A stretch of 64,000 nt of DNA from Cupriavidus sp. U2 (GCF_009663685.2 NZ_RCOG02000001.1:186152-250151); one strand, 5' to 3'. Shown: positions 49,809-60,021, numbered from the stretch's first letter. Numbers and translations: made by a program. Notes: generated from the sequence alone by a model not told the origin.

Positions 49809-52094
49809 ATGCTCCGTCGCACCCCTGTGGCTACCGCGCTGGTGGCCCTCTTTGCCGCACCCGCCGTCTTCGCGCAGCAAGCCGCTCAGCCGGCGCAGCA
49901 GGCGCCCGCATCGCCCGCCGCAGCCCCTGCCCCATCGACCGCCCCATCGGCGCCGCAAAATGGCGAATCCGTGCCGCAGACGCTGCGTGAGGTGACGGTC
50001 CAGGGCTCCGCTGCCCGCGACGACTTCAACCCGATCGGCAGTCAGCTGTCGAAGCTGCCGGCCGACCTGCGCGATGTGCCGCAATCGGTGACGATCGTGA
50101 ACCGGGCGCTGATGGAATCGCAGGGCGCCAGTTCGCTGGCCGATGCGCTGCGCAACGTGCCCGGCATCACCATCGGCGGCGCCGAGGGCGGCCAGATTGG
50201 CAACAACATCAACCTGAACGGCTTCTCGGCGCGCACCGACATCTACCTGGACGGCTTCCGCGATCGCGGCCAGTACTACCGCGACACCTTCGCGCTGGAC
50301 CAGGTCGAAGTGCTGATGGGCCCGTCGTCGATGCTGTTCGGGCGCGGCTCCACGGGTGGCGTGATCAACCAGGTCACCAAGAAGCCCAAGTTGCAGGCCG
50401 CCACCGAGGTCACCGGATCGGTCACTACCAACGGCCTGGTGCGGGCCACGGCGGATGTGAACACGCCCACCGGCGACACCTCGGCCTTCCGCATCTCGGC
50501 CATGGCCCAGGACGGCAAGCCGAGCACGCGCGACGAGATGACCGTGCAGGATTTCGGCATCGCGCCGTCGTGGCGTTTTGGTATCGGCACCTCGACGGAG
50601 ATCACCCTGTCGGCGTTGCTCCAGCACAACGAGGACATGCCCGACTACGGCCTGCCCGCCATCAACGGTCATCCGGTCAACGTCGATCGCAATACGTACT
50701 ACGGCTTCAACAACGACCGTACGCGCCAGAACATCGTGTCGCTGAATGGCGCCATCGACCACAAGTTCTCGCCCAACCTGCGCCTGCGCAACGTCACGGC
50801 GTTCAACTATGTGGAAACCGATGCGCGCGAGACCGCGCCGAATGCGGTGGGATCGATCAACGCGGCCGGCGCCTTTACCGCGCTGACCACCACCAACCTG
50901 CCGCTGTCGCAGCTGTACGTGCGCCAGCAGAGCCATGACCGCAACATCCGCGACTACTCGATCTTCAACCAGACCGAGCTGACCGCGAAGTTCGACACGG
51001 GCCCGGTCAAGCACACGCTGCTGACCGGACTGGAGCTGGGCCACGACGGCTACAACAACCAGAACTACTACCGCAACGGCAGTTGCGGCAGCACGCCACT
51101 GAACCCGGCCACGGGCACGTCCGGCTTCGTGGCCTGCACGCCGGTCATCGATCCGCCGTACCGGGATTCGCCGGGCAGCGTGGCCACCCGCACCGGCAAC
51201 CTGCAGGGCGGCTCGGCCAACACGGTGGCCGTCTACGCCAACGACTCGATCGAGTTCTCGAAGCAATGGAAGGCGGTGGCCGGCCTGCGCTACGACAAGT
51301 ACATCGCCAGCATCAGCAACTCGGTCAATTCCGGCAACACGGCCGGCAGCACGGTGCTGCCCAACGCCAGCCAGGACGTCCACTTCACCAGCGTGCGCCT
51401 GGGCGGCATCTGGCAGCCGACCGAGACGCAGTCGTACTACATTTCCTACGGCACGTCGTTCAACCCGTCGCTGGAACAGCTGGTCGGCACGGTGGGGCAG
51501 CAGTCGCTGGACCCCGAAAAAAACAAGGCCTACGAGGCGGGCGGCAAGTGGGATCTGATGAGCGGCAACCTGTCGGTGACGTCGGCCATCTTCCGCATCA
51601 CCAAGGACAACGCGCGCAGCCAGATCGACGCCACCACGTACGCGCTGACCGGCAAGATCCAGGTGGATGGCTTCCGCGCCGGCGTGACCGGCCGCATCAC
51701 GCCCAAGTGGCAGGTGTTCGCGGGCTATACGTACCTGGATGCCGAGATCAAGAGCGGTATCGCGGCCGGCACGCAGGGCATGGTGCCGACCAACACGCCC
51801 AAGCACACGGCCACGGCATGGACCAGCTATGCCATCCTGCCAAGCTGGGAAGTGGGCGGCGGGGCGTTCTACATGTCACAGCGTTATGCCAACAATACCA
51901 ATACGGTGCAGGTTGGCGGCTTTGTGCGCTGGGACGGCATGATCGCCTACCACCAGCCCAAGTACGACGTGCGCCTGAATCTGTTCAACATCTTCGACAA
52001 GAAGTATTACGATGCGCTGATCCAGTCGGACGGCGGCCGGTCGGTGCCGGGCACGGGCCGTACCGCAATGCTGTCGTTCACCTATCGCATGTAA
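49809..52094 (+). CDS. TonB-dependent siderophore receptor
   Basis: A 761-residue outer-membrane receptor. The signal peptide is ATALVALFAAPAVFAQQ; no extra N-terminal signalling domain is present. The plug domain has DVPQSVTIVNRALMESQG, LADALRNVPGI and VEVLMGPSSMLFGRGSTGGV, the usual TonB-receptor plug motifs, and the barrel ends in the aromatic C-terminus TAMLSFTYRM. It is similar in character to catecholate receptors of the Fiu/CirA group, supported by the piuC gene directly after it. An ATG at 49809 is used; the open frame further upstream overlaps the promoter. Confidence 0.94.
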   Translation: MLRRTPVATALVALFAAPAVFAQQAAQPAQQAPASPAAAPAPSTAPSAPQNGESVPQTLREVTVQGSAARDDFNPIGSQLSKLPADLRDVPQSVTIVNRALMESQGASSLADALRNVPGITIGGAEGGQIGNNINLNGFSARTDIYLDGFRDRGQYYRDTFALDQVEVLMGPSSMLFGRGSTGGVINQVTKKPKLQAATEVTGSVTTNGLVRATADVNTPTGDTSAFRISAMAQDGKPSTRDEMTVQDFGIAPSWRFGIGTSTEITLSALLQHNEDMPDYGLPAINGHPVNVDRNTYYGFNNDRTRQNIVSLNGAIDHKFSPNLRLRNVTAFNYVETDARETAPNAVGSINAAGAFTALTTTNLPLSQLYVRQQSHDRNIRDYSIFNQTELTAKFDTGPVKHTLLTGLELGHDGYNNQNYYRNGSCGSTPLNPATGTSGFVACTPVIDPPYRDSPGSVATRTGNLQGGSANTVAVYANDSIEFSKQWKAVAGLRYDKYIASISNSVNSGNTAGSTVLPNASQDVHFTSVRLGGIWQPTETQSYYISYGTSFNPSLEQLVGTVGQQSLDPEKNKAYEAGGKWDLMSGNLSVTSAIFRITKDNARSQIDATTYALTGKIQVDGFRAGVTGRITPKWQVFAGYTYLDAEIKSGIAAGTQGMVPTNTPKHTATAWTSYAILPSWEVGGGAFYMSQRYANNTNTVQVGGFVRWDGMIAYHQPKYDVRLNLFNIFDKKYYDALIQSDGGRSVPGTGRTAMLSFTYRM

Positions 52095-52167
52095 GCGCCG
52101 CCGGGGCCGCACGCCGCGCCTGGCTGTTTCGCCATGGCCTGCCCCCGGCCCCAACCGGATGTCTCCG

Positions 52168-52854
52168 ATGCTGGTTCGTATTCCGAAGGTTCTCAACGCC
52201 GAACAGGTGGCCGTGGTGCTGGCGCAGCTGGAACATGCCGGCGATGCCTGGGTGGACGGCCGCGTGTCGGCCGGCTATTCCGGCGCGCCGGTCAAGTTCA
52301 ACCAGCAGATCGACGAGAGATCCGAAGTGGCCGCCCAGTGCCAGCACCTGATCCTGGCCGCGCTGGAACGCCATCCGCTATTTATTAGTGCGGTGCTGCC
52401 GAACATCGTCTATCCGCCAATGTTCAACCGCTACAGCGAGGGCATGACGTTCGGCGCCCACGTCGATGGCGGCGTGCGCATCCATCCGCACACCGGGCGC
52501 AAGCTGCGCACCGACGTGTCCGCCACGCTGTTCCTGTCGGACCCCGACAGCTACGACGGCGGCGAATTGCAGGTGGAAGACACGTACGGCGTGCACGCGA
52601 TCAAGCTGGCCGCCGGCGACATGGTGGTCTACCCCGCCACGAGCCTGCACCAGGTGACACCGATCACGCGCGGCACGCGGGTGGCCAGCTTCTTCTGGAT
52701 CCAGAGCCTGATCCGCGACGACGGCCAGCGCGCGCTGCTGTTCGACATGGACAACGCGATCCAGACGCTGAACCAGACCAACGCCGATGCGCGCGCGCGG
52801 CGCAGCCTGGTCGGCTGCTATCACAACCTGCTGCGGCAGTGGAGCGAGACCTGA
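52168..52854 (+). CDS. piuC: PKHD-type hydroxylase, PiuC family
   Basis: A 228-residue Fe(II)/2-oxoglutarate-dependent dioxygenase found beside TonB-dependent siderophore receptors. The iron triad is visible as HVD in TFGAHVDGGVR and a later His in TSLHQVTPITRGTR, with the Arg of that loop for 2-oxoglutarate. It starts MLVRIPKVLNAEQVA at 52168, the usual family beginning; an ATG at 52159 would add three residues. The role in iron uptake is not proven for the family, but co-location with the receptor and its Fur-type promoter supports it. Starts 73 bases after the receptor. Confidence 0.93.
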   Translation: MLVRIPKVLNAEQVAVVLAQLEHAGDAWVDGRVSAGYSGAPVKFNQQIDERSEVAAQCQHLILAALERHPLFISAVLPNIVYPPMFNRYSEGMTFGAHVDGGVRIHPHTGRKLRTDVSATLFLSDPDSYDGGELQVEDTYGVHAIKLAAGDMVVYPATSLHQVTPITRGTRVASFFWIQSLIRDDGQRALLFDMDNAIQTLNQTNADARARRSLVGCYHNLLRQWSET

Positions 52855-52919
52855 GCCCGGCCGCCCTGGCCCGCCCGATCCGACCTGGCCCCATCGGCGC
52901 CATCTGGCTGTTCAGCCGT

Positions 52920-53810
52920 TCAGCCAAATTGCTCCGCCAGCGCCTGCCGCGCCTGGCCGATGAACTCGCTCTCGCCCCGGCGCGCCGCTAATAGATAGAA
53001 CTCCGCCGAAGGCAGTGCCGGCAGCTTCCAGCCGGCCACGCCCGCTGCATCCAGCGGCGTCACGCCGGGTCCGATGGCCGATGCGTTGAGGCACGACACG
53101 CCCAGACCGGCGGCCAGCGCCAGATGCAGGCCAGCCACGCCCGAGGCCGAGTGCGCGATATCGAATTCGCGCCGGCGCCGCATCAGCAACTGCACGACGA
53201 ACTGGTGCATCGAGCAGGTATCGGGCAGCAACACCAGCGGCAGCGTAGCCTGGGGTTCTTCGGAAATTTCCGGTGCGGCCACCCATGCCAGCGCCTCGCG
53301 CCGCAGCACCGTGCCGCCGCGCGTGGCGCCCGAAGTCTTTTCCGTGCCGCGTGCGCCGATCAGCCGCATGCTCAGGCCGATGTCGAACGCATCCATCTCG
53401 GCCGCCGCCTCGATGGCGGCGCTCTTCATGACCGTGACGTGCAGCTTCAGGTAGGGATAGCGGTCGCGCAGGCGCCGCAGCATGCCAGCGATCTCTCCGG
53501 GGCGGAAATAGTCGGTCACCGCCAGCCGCAGTTCGCCATCGAGCGTCTGGCCGCGCAGTTCGGCCAGCGCCTGTTCGTTCAGCGACAGGATGCGCCGGGC
53601 ATAGTCCAGCAGGCGCGCCCCGGCCGGCGTCACCGCCGCGCCCTTCTTGCCGCGCGTCAGCAGCGGCACGCCGGCACGCTCCTCCAGCTTGCGCAGCTGC
53701 TCGCTGACCGACGATTGCGACAGGAACAGCCGGGGCGCCGCGGCCGACAGGCTGCCGCTCTCGGCCACGGCCACAAAGGTCCGGAGCTGGTCCGTTTCGA
53801 ATCCGCGCAT
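52920..53810 (-). CDS. LysR-family transcriptional regulator
   Basis: A 296-residue LysR regulator. The N-terminal helix-turn-helix (LRTFVAVAESGSLSAAAPRL, then SQSSVSEQLRKLEERAGVPL) occupies about residues 8-65; the effector domain follows (LRLAVTDYFRPGEIAGML; LAWVAAPEISEEPQATLPL). It is divergent from a tautomerase gene with 153 bases between, so that gene is the probable target. A ctattccgatag motif at 53826-53837 resembles a LysR half-site pair. Ligand unknown. It is convergent with piuC. Confidence 0.92.
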   Translation of the reverse strand: MRGFETDQLRTFVAVAESGSLSAAAPRLFLSQSSVSEQLRKLEERAGVPLLTRGKKGAAVTPAGARLLDYARRILSLNEQALAELRGQTLDGELRLAVTDYFRPGEIAGMLRRLRDRYPYLKLHVTVMKSAAIEAAAEMDAFDIGLSMRLIGARGTEKTSGATRGGTVLRREALAWVAAPEISEEPQATLPLVLLPDTCSMHQFVVQLLMRRRREFDIAHSASGVAGLHLALAAGLGVSCLNASAIGPGVTPLDAAGVAGWKLPALPSAEFYLLAARRGESEFIGQARQALAEQFG

Positions 53811-53825
53811 GATTTGAAGTTTCGG

Positions 53826-53837
53826 CTATTCCGATAG
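53826..53837. promoter_or_regulatory. Candidate LysR site before the tautomerase gene
   Basis: ctattccgatag has CTAT/ATAG arms with a four-base centre, as in many LysR operators. It lies 16 bases upstream of the LysR start and about 130 bases from the tautomerase gene. Confidence 0.35.
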
Positions 53838-53963
53838 ATGGCATCGTATATTCCCGCTTTTCCGATTTCAAGGTAACGCCTACGATGACATCACCGCAGC
53901 ACGCCAATACGCCAACCCGCAAGCGCGCCGCAACGTGAAACCCAAACCCGAAAGGAGCCAGTC

Positions 53964-54362
53964 ATGCCCCACGTATCCCTGCAGATTTCCGGCCATCCCG
54001 ATACCGAACTGACGCGCCGCGCCGTGGCCGTGGTGGGTGAACTGACCCAGCGCGTGCTGGGCAAGGAAGCCCCCGTGATTGCCACCACCGTGACGTTCAT
54101 CCCGCGCGAGCAGTGGTTCATTGGCGGCAAGCCGCTGTCCGACTATGACAAGGGGCGCAACGCCTTCCAGCTCGACATCAGCGTGACCGACGAGACCAAC
54201 ACCAAGGCCGAGAAAGCCGATTACCTGCGCCAGTCGCATGCCGCGCTGTCCGAGCTGATTGGCGACGTCAACGAGGTGTCCTATATCCATGTGATCGACG
54301 CGCGCGCGGCCGCCTATGGCTATGGCGGCAAGACCCAGGAATTCCGGCACCAGCACCGCTGA
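53964..54362 (+). CDS. Tautomerase family protein
   Basis: A 132-residue 4-oxalocrotonate tautomerase-fold protein. The Pro directly after the initiator Met (MPHVSLQISGHPD) is the catalytic general base of this superfamily. It has two repeated beta-alpha-beta halves (ELTRRAVAVVGELTQRVLGK, then EKADYLRQSHAALSELIGDV) and is longer than the 60-residue canonical enzyme, as in the dimeric two-domain type. Substrate unknown; divergent LysR gene suggests induction by a small aromatic or carboxylate. AAAGGAG lies upstream of the ATG. Confidence 0.88.
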   Translation: MPHVSLQISGHPDTELTRRAVAVVGELTQRVLGKEAPVIATTVTFIPREQWFIGGKPLSDYDKGRNAFQLDISVTDETNTKAEKADYLRQSHAALSELIGDVNEVSYIHVIDARAAAYGYGGKTQEFRHQHR

Positions 54363-54491
54363 TGGCTGGCGCGGCCCGCGCGACGCTGATTGCTGCAGTC
54401 AGGTAAAAAGTGCCGTGCGGGCGGCGCGCTTGTGCCGCGTGGCGATGTTCACTAGTGTGGAGGGCAAGTTTCCCGAAACCGGAGGCATCGC

Positions 54492-55325
54492 ATGAAACAA
54501 GTCACGCTACCCGGCGGCGAGCGCGTGCCCGCGCTGGGTATGGGTACCTGGAATATTGGCGACCACCGCGCCACGCGCGCCGAGGAAATCGCCACGCTGC
54601 AGATGGGCCTGGACATGGGCCTGCGGCTGGTCGATACCGCCGAGATGTATGGCGAAGGCCTGTCCGAATCGCTGGTCGGCGAGGCCCTGGCGGGCCGCCG
54701 CGACGACGCCTTCCTGGTCAGCAAGGTCTATCCGCACAACGCCAGCCGCAAAGGCGCGGTGGCGGCGTGCGAGCGCAGCCTGCGCCGGCTGGGCACCGAC
54801 CATCTGGACCTGTATTTGTTGCACTGGCGCGGCGACGTGCCGTTCGAGGACACGATCGAGGCATTCCAGGCGTTGCAGGCGGCCGGCAAGATCCGTTATT
54901 TCGGCGTCAGCAACCTGGACCTGTCCGATATGGAGGAATTCTGGGACACCCCGGGGGGCGATGCGGTGGCGGTGAACCAGCTGCTCTACAACCTGAGCCG
55001 GCGCGGCATCGAGTTCGACCTGCTGCCATGGTTGCGCGAACGCAACGTGCCGGTGATGGCCTATTCGCCAATCGAGCAGGCGCGGCTGCTGCGCAACGCC
55101 GGCCTGAAGGGCTTTGCGGCGAAGCATGGCATGACGCCCGCGCAGGCGGCGCTGGCCTGGCTGCTGGCGTCGGACGACATCATTGCGATTCCCAAGACTG
55201 GCCAGCGCGACCGCCTGCGCGAGAACATGGGCGCGCTCGATATCACGCTCACGCCGGGCCAGCTGGCCGAACTGGACGCGCTGTTCGCGCCGCCGCGTCA
55301 CGCGCAGCCGTTGGCGATGCTGTGA
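54492..55325 (+). CDS. Aldo/keto reductase
   Basis: A 277-residue TIM-barrel oxidoreductase. The catalytic tetrad residues are visible: Asp and Tyr in LVDTAEMYGEG, Lys in FLVSKVYPHNAS, and His in DLYLLHWRGDVP. The C-terminal NADPH-binding segment reads IAIPKTGQRDRLRENMGALD. Such enzymes reduce aldehydes and ketones with NADPH; the substrate here is unspecified, and the closest E. coli-type relative is a YeaE/YdbC-like reductase. GGAGG precedes the ATG. Single gene. Confidence 0.92.
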   Translation: MKQVTLPGGERVPALGMGTWNIGDHRATRAEEIATLQMGLDMGLRLVDTAEMYGEGLSESLVGEALAGRRDDAFLVSKVYPHNASRKGAVAACERSLRRLGTDHLDLYLLHWRGDVPFEDTIEAFQALQAAGKIRYFGVSNLDLSDMEEFWDTPGGDAVAVNQLLYNLSRRGIEFDLLPWLRERNVPVMAYSPIEQARLLRNAGLKGFAAKHGMTPAQAALAWLLASDDIIAIPKTGQRDRLRENMGALDITLTPGQLAELDALFAPPRHAQPLAML

Positions 55326-55368
55326 CGCGGGGCCGTTTCAGGCCGAACGGACGAGGTGGAATCCGCGC

Positions 55369-55863
55369 TCAGTGCTGGCCTGCCTTGTAGCGTTCCACTT
55401 CCACGTAGCGGGTCAGATAGGTGCGGGCTTTCTCGCGGGTGTCCGTGGTCACGCGCTCGGCGGCCTGGCGGGCGCTGGTCTGGCCGTGCGCGCTGCTCAT
55501 CTGCGCCGACAGGTAGGACTGGAAGGCATCGTGCATGACCTTCAGCTGGCCCTTGCACGCGTCGATCGCGCCGGCAGCCACCTCCTTCGAGGTGCCCTTG
55601 CCCTTGGCGCCGTCGGTGGCGCGGTCCTGCACGCAATCCATATATTTGGCGCGCTCGGCCTGCCAGCCGGCGTTCATCTGGGCCGATTCCTGCTTGGCTT
55701 CGGCCGTTTCGACCGCCGGCTGGGACGCACAGGCAGCCAGCAGCAGTGCCGCCAGGGGCATGGCCAGCGCGCCGGCACGCCGCCATCCACGCGGGCGCTG
55801 CACTGCAGCATGGAGGTTCGACAGACGGGAATCGGGCTGGACGTTGGACTTCTGGAATGACAT
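55369..55863 (-). CDS. Putative lipoprotein of unknown function
   Basis: A 164-residue frame with a lipobox near residue 47 ([13 protein letters not shown]). The N-terminal 34 residues before it are unusually long for a signal peptide, so a start at the ATG near 55761 is possible, though it would have a very short n-region. The mature part is polar and helical (ERAKYMDCVQDRATDGAKGKG, VMHDAFQSYLSAQMSSA), with two cysteines (CVQD and DACKG) that may pair. No domain is recognised. It is convergent with the aldo/keto reductase gene. Confidence 0.65.
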   Translation of the reverse strand: MSFQKSNVQPDSRLSNLHAAVQRPRGWRRAGALAMPLAALLLAACASQPAVETAEAKQESAQMNAGWQAERAKYMDCVQDRATDGAKGKGTSKEVAAGAIDACKGQLKVMHDAFQSYLSAQMSSAHGQTSARQAAERVTTDTREKARTYLTRYVEVERYKAGQH

Positions 55864-56075
55864 GGGTATGGGAGCGGTTGGCGGATAGATGCTCGACAGA
55901 CCGGTATGTTATCTGCCCGGTTCCGGAAGAAGTTCCGCCGATTTGCAAGAAAGTATGACCAAGTCATGTCAGAGGCCTGTCCCCTCCGTGTCAGACAAAA
56001 TCGCATTTGCGGATGTGCCTTGCCAGCCTATGCTTTAGAGGCGGTTGCAACACATGAACCCTCCTGGAGGAAATA

Positions 56076-56675
56076 ATGAAACGTCGAACCTTCCTGTCCG
56101 CCGGCAGTGCCGGGATTGTCGGCCTCACCGGTCTGTCCGTGGGCGCCCTGTCGCTTGCAGGATGCAGCTTCACAGGCCCCAAAGACTCAGGCGACGCGGC
56201 GTCCAAACGCCGCGAGATCGACACGGGCGCCACTGACACGCTGAACCGCCTCTATTCCACGACCAACGGCGCGCGGGATCTGGGCGCCAAGGCCAAGGGC
56301 ATCCTGATCTTCCCGAAACTGCTGTCGGCGGGCTTTATCGTCGGCGGCGAGTACGGCGACGGCGTGCTCCGTTCCGGCGGTGCGGACCGCGGCTACTACC
56401 GGGCCATTTCGGGCTCGGTCGGCTGGCAGATCGGCGCGCAGTCCAAGGCCTTCATCCTGATGTTCATGACCCAGGACGCCTACGACAAGTTCGTGCGCAG
56501 CAGCGGCTGGCAGGTTGGCGCCGACGCCACGGTGGCGCTGGCCACGATCGGTGCCAATGGCCAGATCGACACCAACACCGCCCAGCAGCCGATCATCGGC
56601 TTTGCCATGACCAACGCAGGCCTGATGGCCGGCCTGAGTCTGGAAGGCACCAAGATCTCGAAGCTCAATATCTGA
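56076..56675 (+). CDS. SYLF-domain (YSC84-type) lipid-binding exported lipoprotein
   Basis: A 199-residue protein with a twin-arginine start (MKRRTFLSAGSAGIVGLTG) and a lipobox ending SLAGCSF, so it is probably Tat-exported and acylated. The mature part is the SYLF/YSC84 domain: ARDLGAKAKGILIFPKLLSAG, GGEYGDGVLRSG, RAISGSVGWQIGAQSKAFIL, FVRSSGWQVGADATVALATIG and the ending NAGLMAGLSLEGTKISKL. SYLF proteins bind phosphoinositides or acyl lipids; bacterial function is unclear. GGAGG upstream of the ATG. A large hairpin follows. Confidence 0.88.
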   Translation: MKRRTFLSAGSAGIVGLTGLSVGALSLAGCSFTGPKDSGDAASKRREIDTGATDTLNRLYSTTNGARDLGAKAKGILIFPKLLSAGFIVGGEYGDGVLRSGGADRGYYRAISGSVGWQIGAQSKAFILMFMTQDAYDKFVRSSGWQVGADATVALATIGANGQIDTNTAQQPIIGFAMTNAGLMAGLSLEGTKISKLNI

Positions 56676-56721
56676 CAGGCGGGTGCGGCGCCCGCCCGGC
56701 GCTCATCCGTTGCGTACCACA

Positions 56722-56773
56722 CGGCGCCCACGTTGCGGAACACTTGCATTCCGTAACATGGGCGCCGCTTTTC
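56722..56773 (+). terminator. Terminator-like hairpin after the SYLF gene
   Basis: Nineteen-base arms (56722-56740 and 56749-56767), 17 of 19 paired, followed by a T-rich stretch. It lies between the SYLF gene and rdgC. Confidence 0.75.
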
Positions 56774-56850
56774 TTCGTTTCACCCCCGCGCCAAGCCGTT
56801 AGAATTCGTCCCTTGCCAATTTTCCAACCCGCACGCGAGGCCGAATTCTC

Positions 56851-57786
56851 ATGTGGTTCAAGAATCTCCAGATTCATCGTTTCTCCGCCCCGTGGACGCT
56901 GAGTGCAGAAGATGTTGAGGCCTGCCTGGCCAAACATGCGTTCTATCCGGGCACCAGCCTGGAAATGCAGACCCAGGGCTGGGCGTCGCCGCGCGACAAC
57001 GACCAGCTTGTGCATTGCGTCAACAAGCAGATGCTGCTGGTCCTGCGCACCGAAAAGAAGCTGCTGCCCGCCACGGTAGTCAATCAGGTGACCAAGGCAC
57101 GCGCCGCCGAGATCGAGGAGCAGCAAGGCTTCAAGCCGGGCCGCAAGCAGCTGAAGGAACTGAAGGAGCAGGTCACCGAGGAACTGCTGCCGCGCGCCTT
57201 CAGCATCCGCCGCGACACGCGCGTATGGATCGACCCCGTCAACGGCTGGCTGGCCATCGACGCAGCCGGCACGGCCAAGGCCGACGAAGTGCGCGGCATG
57301 CTGTTCAAGGCCATCGACCCGCTGCCCGTGGTGGGCCTGCAGGTCAACCTGTCGCCGGTTGCCGCCATGACCGAGTGGCTGGCCACCGACACCGCCCCGG
57401 CCGGTTTCACGGTCGATCAGGAAATCGAACTGCAATCGAGCAGCGAGACCAAGGCCACCGTGCGCTACGTGCGTCACCCCCTCGACCCCGAGGACCTGCG
57501 GCGTCATATCGAAGCCGGCAAGCGCTGCACGCGGCTGGCCATGACCTGGAACGACCGCGTGTCGTTCGTGCTGACCGACGCGCTGGCGGTCAAGCGCGTG
57601 AATCCGCTCGACGTGATCAAGGAACAGGCCGACGCCACGCTCCACGACGAAAACGAACGCTTTGACGCCGATTTCGCGCTGATGGCCGGCGAACTCGCGG
57701 GCATGCTGGCCGACCTGACCGACGCGCTCGGCGGCGAGCGCAAGGCCGAAGGCGCGATGCCGGCTGACCAGCGCAAGGCCGCCTGA
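56851..57786 (+). CDS. rdgC: Recombination-associated protein RdgC
   Basis: A 311-residue protein that forms a ring around DNA and moderates RecA filament formation. It opens [15 protein letters not shown], then has [49 protein letters not shown] helical region ([20 protein letters not shown]) and KRGNPL-like C-terminal region ending [10 protein letters not shown]. The length and start are standard. Located downstream of a large hairpin, so it has its own promoter. No recA is present in the window. Confidence 0.95.
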   Translation: MWFKNLQIHRFSAPWTLSAEDVEACLAKHAFYPGTSLEMQTQGWASPRDNDQLVHCVNKQMLLVLRTEKKLLPATVVNQVTKARAAEIEEQQGFKPGRKQLKELKEQVTEELLPRAFSIRRDTRVWIDPVNGWLAIDAAGTAKADEVRGMLFKAIDPLPVVGLQVNLSPVAAMTEWLATDTAPAGFTVDQEIELQSSSETKATVRYVRHPLDPEDLRRHIEAGKRCTRLAMTWNDRVSFVLTDALAVKRVNPLDVIKEQADATLHDENERFDADFALMAGELAGMLADLTDALGGERKAEGAMPADQRKAA

Positions 57787-57860
57787 GCCCCGTTCCGCTG
57801 ACCGTCCCCACGCCCCGCCCCGGTCGGTATATTCGCCGGGCCGGGGTGGGAGCAGCCTGT

Positions 57861-58826
57861 TCAGTCCAGCGTCAGCACCACGCGCTGGCCGGGCTCGCCC
57901 GCCTGGCGCCAGGCGGACGCCACTTCGCTCATCGGCACCTGCCCGGGCGGATCGATCGACAGGTAGCCGGCGTGCATGCAGCCCAGGACATCCTCCACCA
58001 GGAAGCGCAGGTCTTCGGCCGGCGGATGGCTGGCGGCGCCGCATCCCATCAGCACCGCGCGTGAGTCGCGCAGGGCCATCGGCGCCAGCATGACGCTGGC
58101 CGCCCGGCGATCGACCACGGACACCACACGCGTGGCGTGGTCGGCCGGCAGGGCCGACACGCCATCGGCCTGGACCAGCGCCGACAGCAGCAGCTCCAGC
58201 GTCTCGCCCCAGACAAAATCGAGCACGACGTCGATGCCGTCGGCGGCATGGGTGGCAAACGCATGCTGCAGCAGACTTGGCGCCTGGCCGAGGTCGATCT
58301 GCGCATCGGCGCCGGGCATGGTCTGCAGGTCGATCCGGTGTGCCGCCACGATGACACGCCCGGCGCCCTGCAGCCGTGCCGCCTGCATGGCCAGGCGCCC
58401 CGCCAGCCCGGCTGCCCCCAGGATCAGCACCGTCTCCCCCGGCGCCAGGTCCGCACGCGCCGCCAGCGGCAGCCACGCCGCCAGCGCCGGCCCGACCAAT
58501 GCGGCGGCGTCCGCGGAGGCCACCGGGTCGGGGATCGGCACCACCCATTGCGCCGGTACGAACTCCGCCATCGCACCAAACGGACTGCGGCCCGCGCGAA
58601 AATAGACGCGCCGCCCGTCGACCAGGTAGCCAACGCCGTCTCGCCCGCAGACATAGGGCAATTCCAGCGGCATGCAGGCATGGTGCCCGCGCGCGATGGC
58701 CAGGTCCGCCGGCCGGATCACCGCCGCGCAGACGCGCACCATGACTTCGCCGGCGCGCGGCTCGGGATCGCGGAATTCGGTAAAGCGCGGGACTTCGCCC
58801 AGCTGTTGCACTACTACGGCTCGCAT
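57861..58826 (-). CDS. MDR-superfamily alcohol dehydrogenase/quinone reductase-like protein
   Basis: A 321-residue oxidoreductase with the GroES-like N-terminal domain (MRAVVVQQLGEVPRFTEFR, VYVCGRDGVGYL-type segment ELPYVCGRDGVGYLVDG) and the Rossmann domain (LILGAAGLAGRLAMQAARL) of the medium-chain dehydrogenase/reductase family. No complete zinc-ligand set is visible, so it is more like the zinc-free quinone reductase branch. The start at 58826 is preceded by AAGGAG. Substrate unknown. It is divergent from a Bug receptor gene 168 bases away. Confidence 0.85.
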   Translation of the reverse strand: MRAVVVQQLGEVPRFTEFRDPEPRAGEVMVRVCAAVIRPADLAIARGHHACMPLELPYVCGRDGVGYLVDGRRVYFRAGRSPFGAMAEFVPAQWVVPIPDPVASADAAALVGPALAAWLPLAARADLAPGETVLILGAAGLAGRLAMQAARLQGAGRVIVAAHRIDLQTMPGADAQIDLGQAPSLLQHAFATHAADGIDVVLDFVWGETLELLLSALVQADGVSALPADHATRVVSVVDRRAASVMLAPMALRDSRAVLMGCGAASHPPAEDLRFLVEDVLGCMHAGYLSIDPPGQVPMSEVASAWRQAGEPGQRVVLTLD

Positions 58827-58993
58827 CGTGTCGTTCTCCTTGGTTGAGATCCGCGAACGATCGTATGCGGCCATTTGCCCAGCGTCTTTGAGGCGATTCT
58901 GAAAGCGAAGCACGCGTAGAATCTGGTCAAAAGCGCAAAAAGACGCCACGGACCAAGACGTCATCGCCATCCAAACCCGCTGAGGAGACCCCC

Positions 58994-59980
58994 TTGAAGT
59001 CGTTGCGCCCCTTTGCCAGCCCCGCTTTTGCGGCCCGTACGCTGGCCGCGCTGCTGCTGGCCGCTGCCGGCACGGCCCACGCCGCCTGGCCAGACCGCCC
59101 CATCAAGCTCATCGTGCCGTTCCCGCCCGGGCAGGCCACCGACATCTTCGCCCGCGCGCTGGCCGAAAAACTCGGCAAGCAGCTTGGCCAGCCGGTGATC
59201 GTGGAAAACCGCGCCGGCGCCGGCGGCAACATCGGCATGGAAGTGGCCGCCAAGGCCCCGGCCGACGGCTACACGATCGTGATGGCCGGCAGCGCCATGG
59301 CCATCAACCAGACGCTGTACAAGAAGCTCAATTACGATCCGCGCCAGGACTTTGCGCCGGTGACGGGCGTGTTCTCGGTGCCGCTGGTGTTCCTGGCCAC
59401 GCCGCAATCGGGGTTCACGTCGCTGCGCGACCTGATTGCCAAGGCCAAGGCCGCGCCGGGCAAATACAGCTATGCCAGCGCGGGCATCGGCGGCACGCAG
59501 CACCTGTCCGCCGAGATGCTCAAGGCGCAGACCGGCACCTTTATCGTCCATATCCCGTACAAGGGCAGCGGCCCGGCCCAGGCTGACTTCCTGGGCAACC
59601 AGATTCCGCTGATGGTGGACTCGGTCACCGCCGCCATGCCGTTGATCCAGACCAACAAGGCGCTGCCGCTGGCGGTGACCACGGCCAGGCGGGTGCCCCA
59701 GTTGCCATCGGTGCCCACCGTGCGCGAACAGGGCGTGCCGGGGTTCGAGGCGCTGGGCTGGGCCGTGATGATGGCGCCCGCCGGCACCCCGCCGGCCATC
59801 GTCACCCAGCTCAACGCGGAGACGGTGAAGGCGCTGCAGTCGCCCGACCTGCACAAGTTCATCACCGACCGCGGCTCGGAGCCCATGCCGATGACGCCGG
59901 CCGAGACCGGCAAGTTCGTCGACAGCGAGATCAGGAAGTGGTCGGCTGTGGTGAAACGGTCGGGGGCGACGGCGGACTGA
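58994..59980 (+). CDS. Tripartite tricarboxylate transporter substrate-binding protein (Bug family)
   Basis: A 328-residue periplasmic solute receptor. It starts with TTG at 58994, after a GAGGAG site; the signal peptide is [19 protein letters not shown]. The mature domain opens with [20 protein letters not shown], then [20 protein letters not shown] and [20 protein letters not shown], characteristic of the Bug/TctC family. It has no neighbouring membrane components. Similar in size and sequence to the receptor at 48466 but not a close duplicate. Confidence 0.93.
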   Translation: MKSLRPFASPAFAARTLAALLLAAAGTAHAAWPDRPIKLIVPFPPGQATDIFARALAEKLGKQLGQPVIVENRAGAGGNIGMEVAAKAPADGYTIVMAGSAMAINQTLYKKLNYDPRQDFAPVTGVFSVPLVFLATPQSGFTSLRDLIAKAKAAPGKYSYASAGIGGTQHLSAEMLKAQTGTFIVHIPYKGSGPAQADFLGNQIPLMVDSVTAAMPLIQTNKALPLAVTTARRVPQLPSVPTVREQGVPGFEALGWAVMMAPAGTPPAIVTQLNAETVKALQSPDLHKFITDRGSEPMPMTPAETGKFVDSEIRKWSAVVKRSGATAD

Positions 59981-60021
59981 GGCGGTTTCATGGGCCGTGT
60001 TCCGTTCGCCGCCAGCCCCTA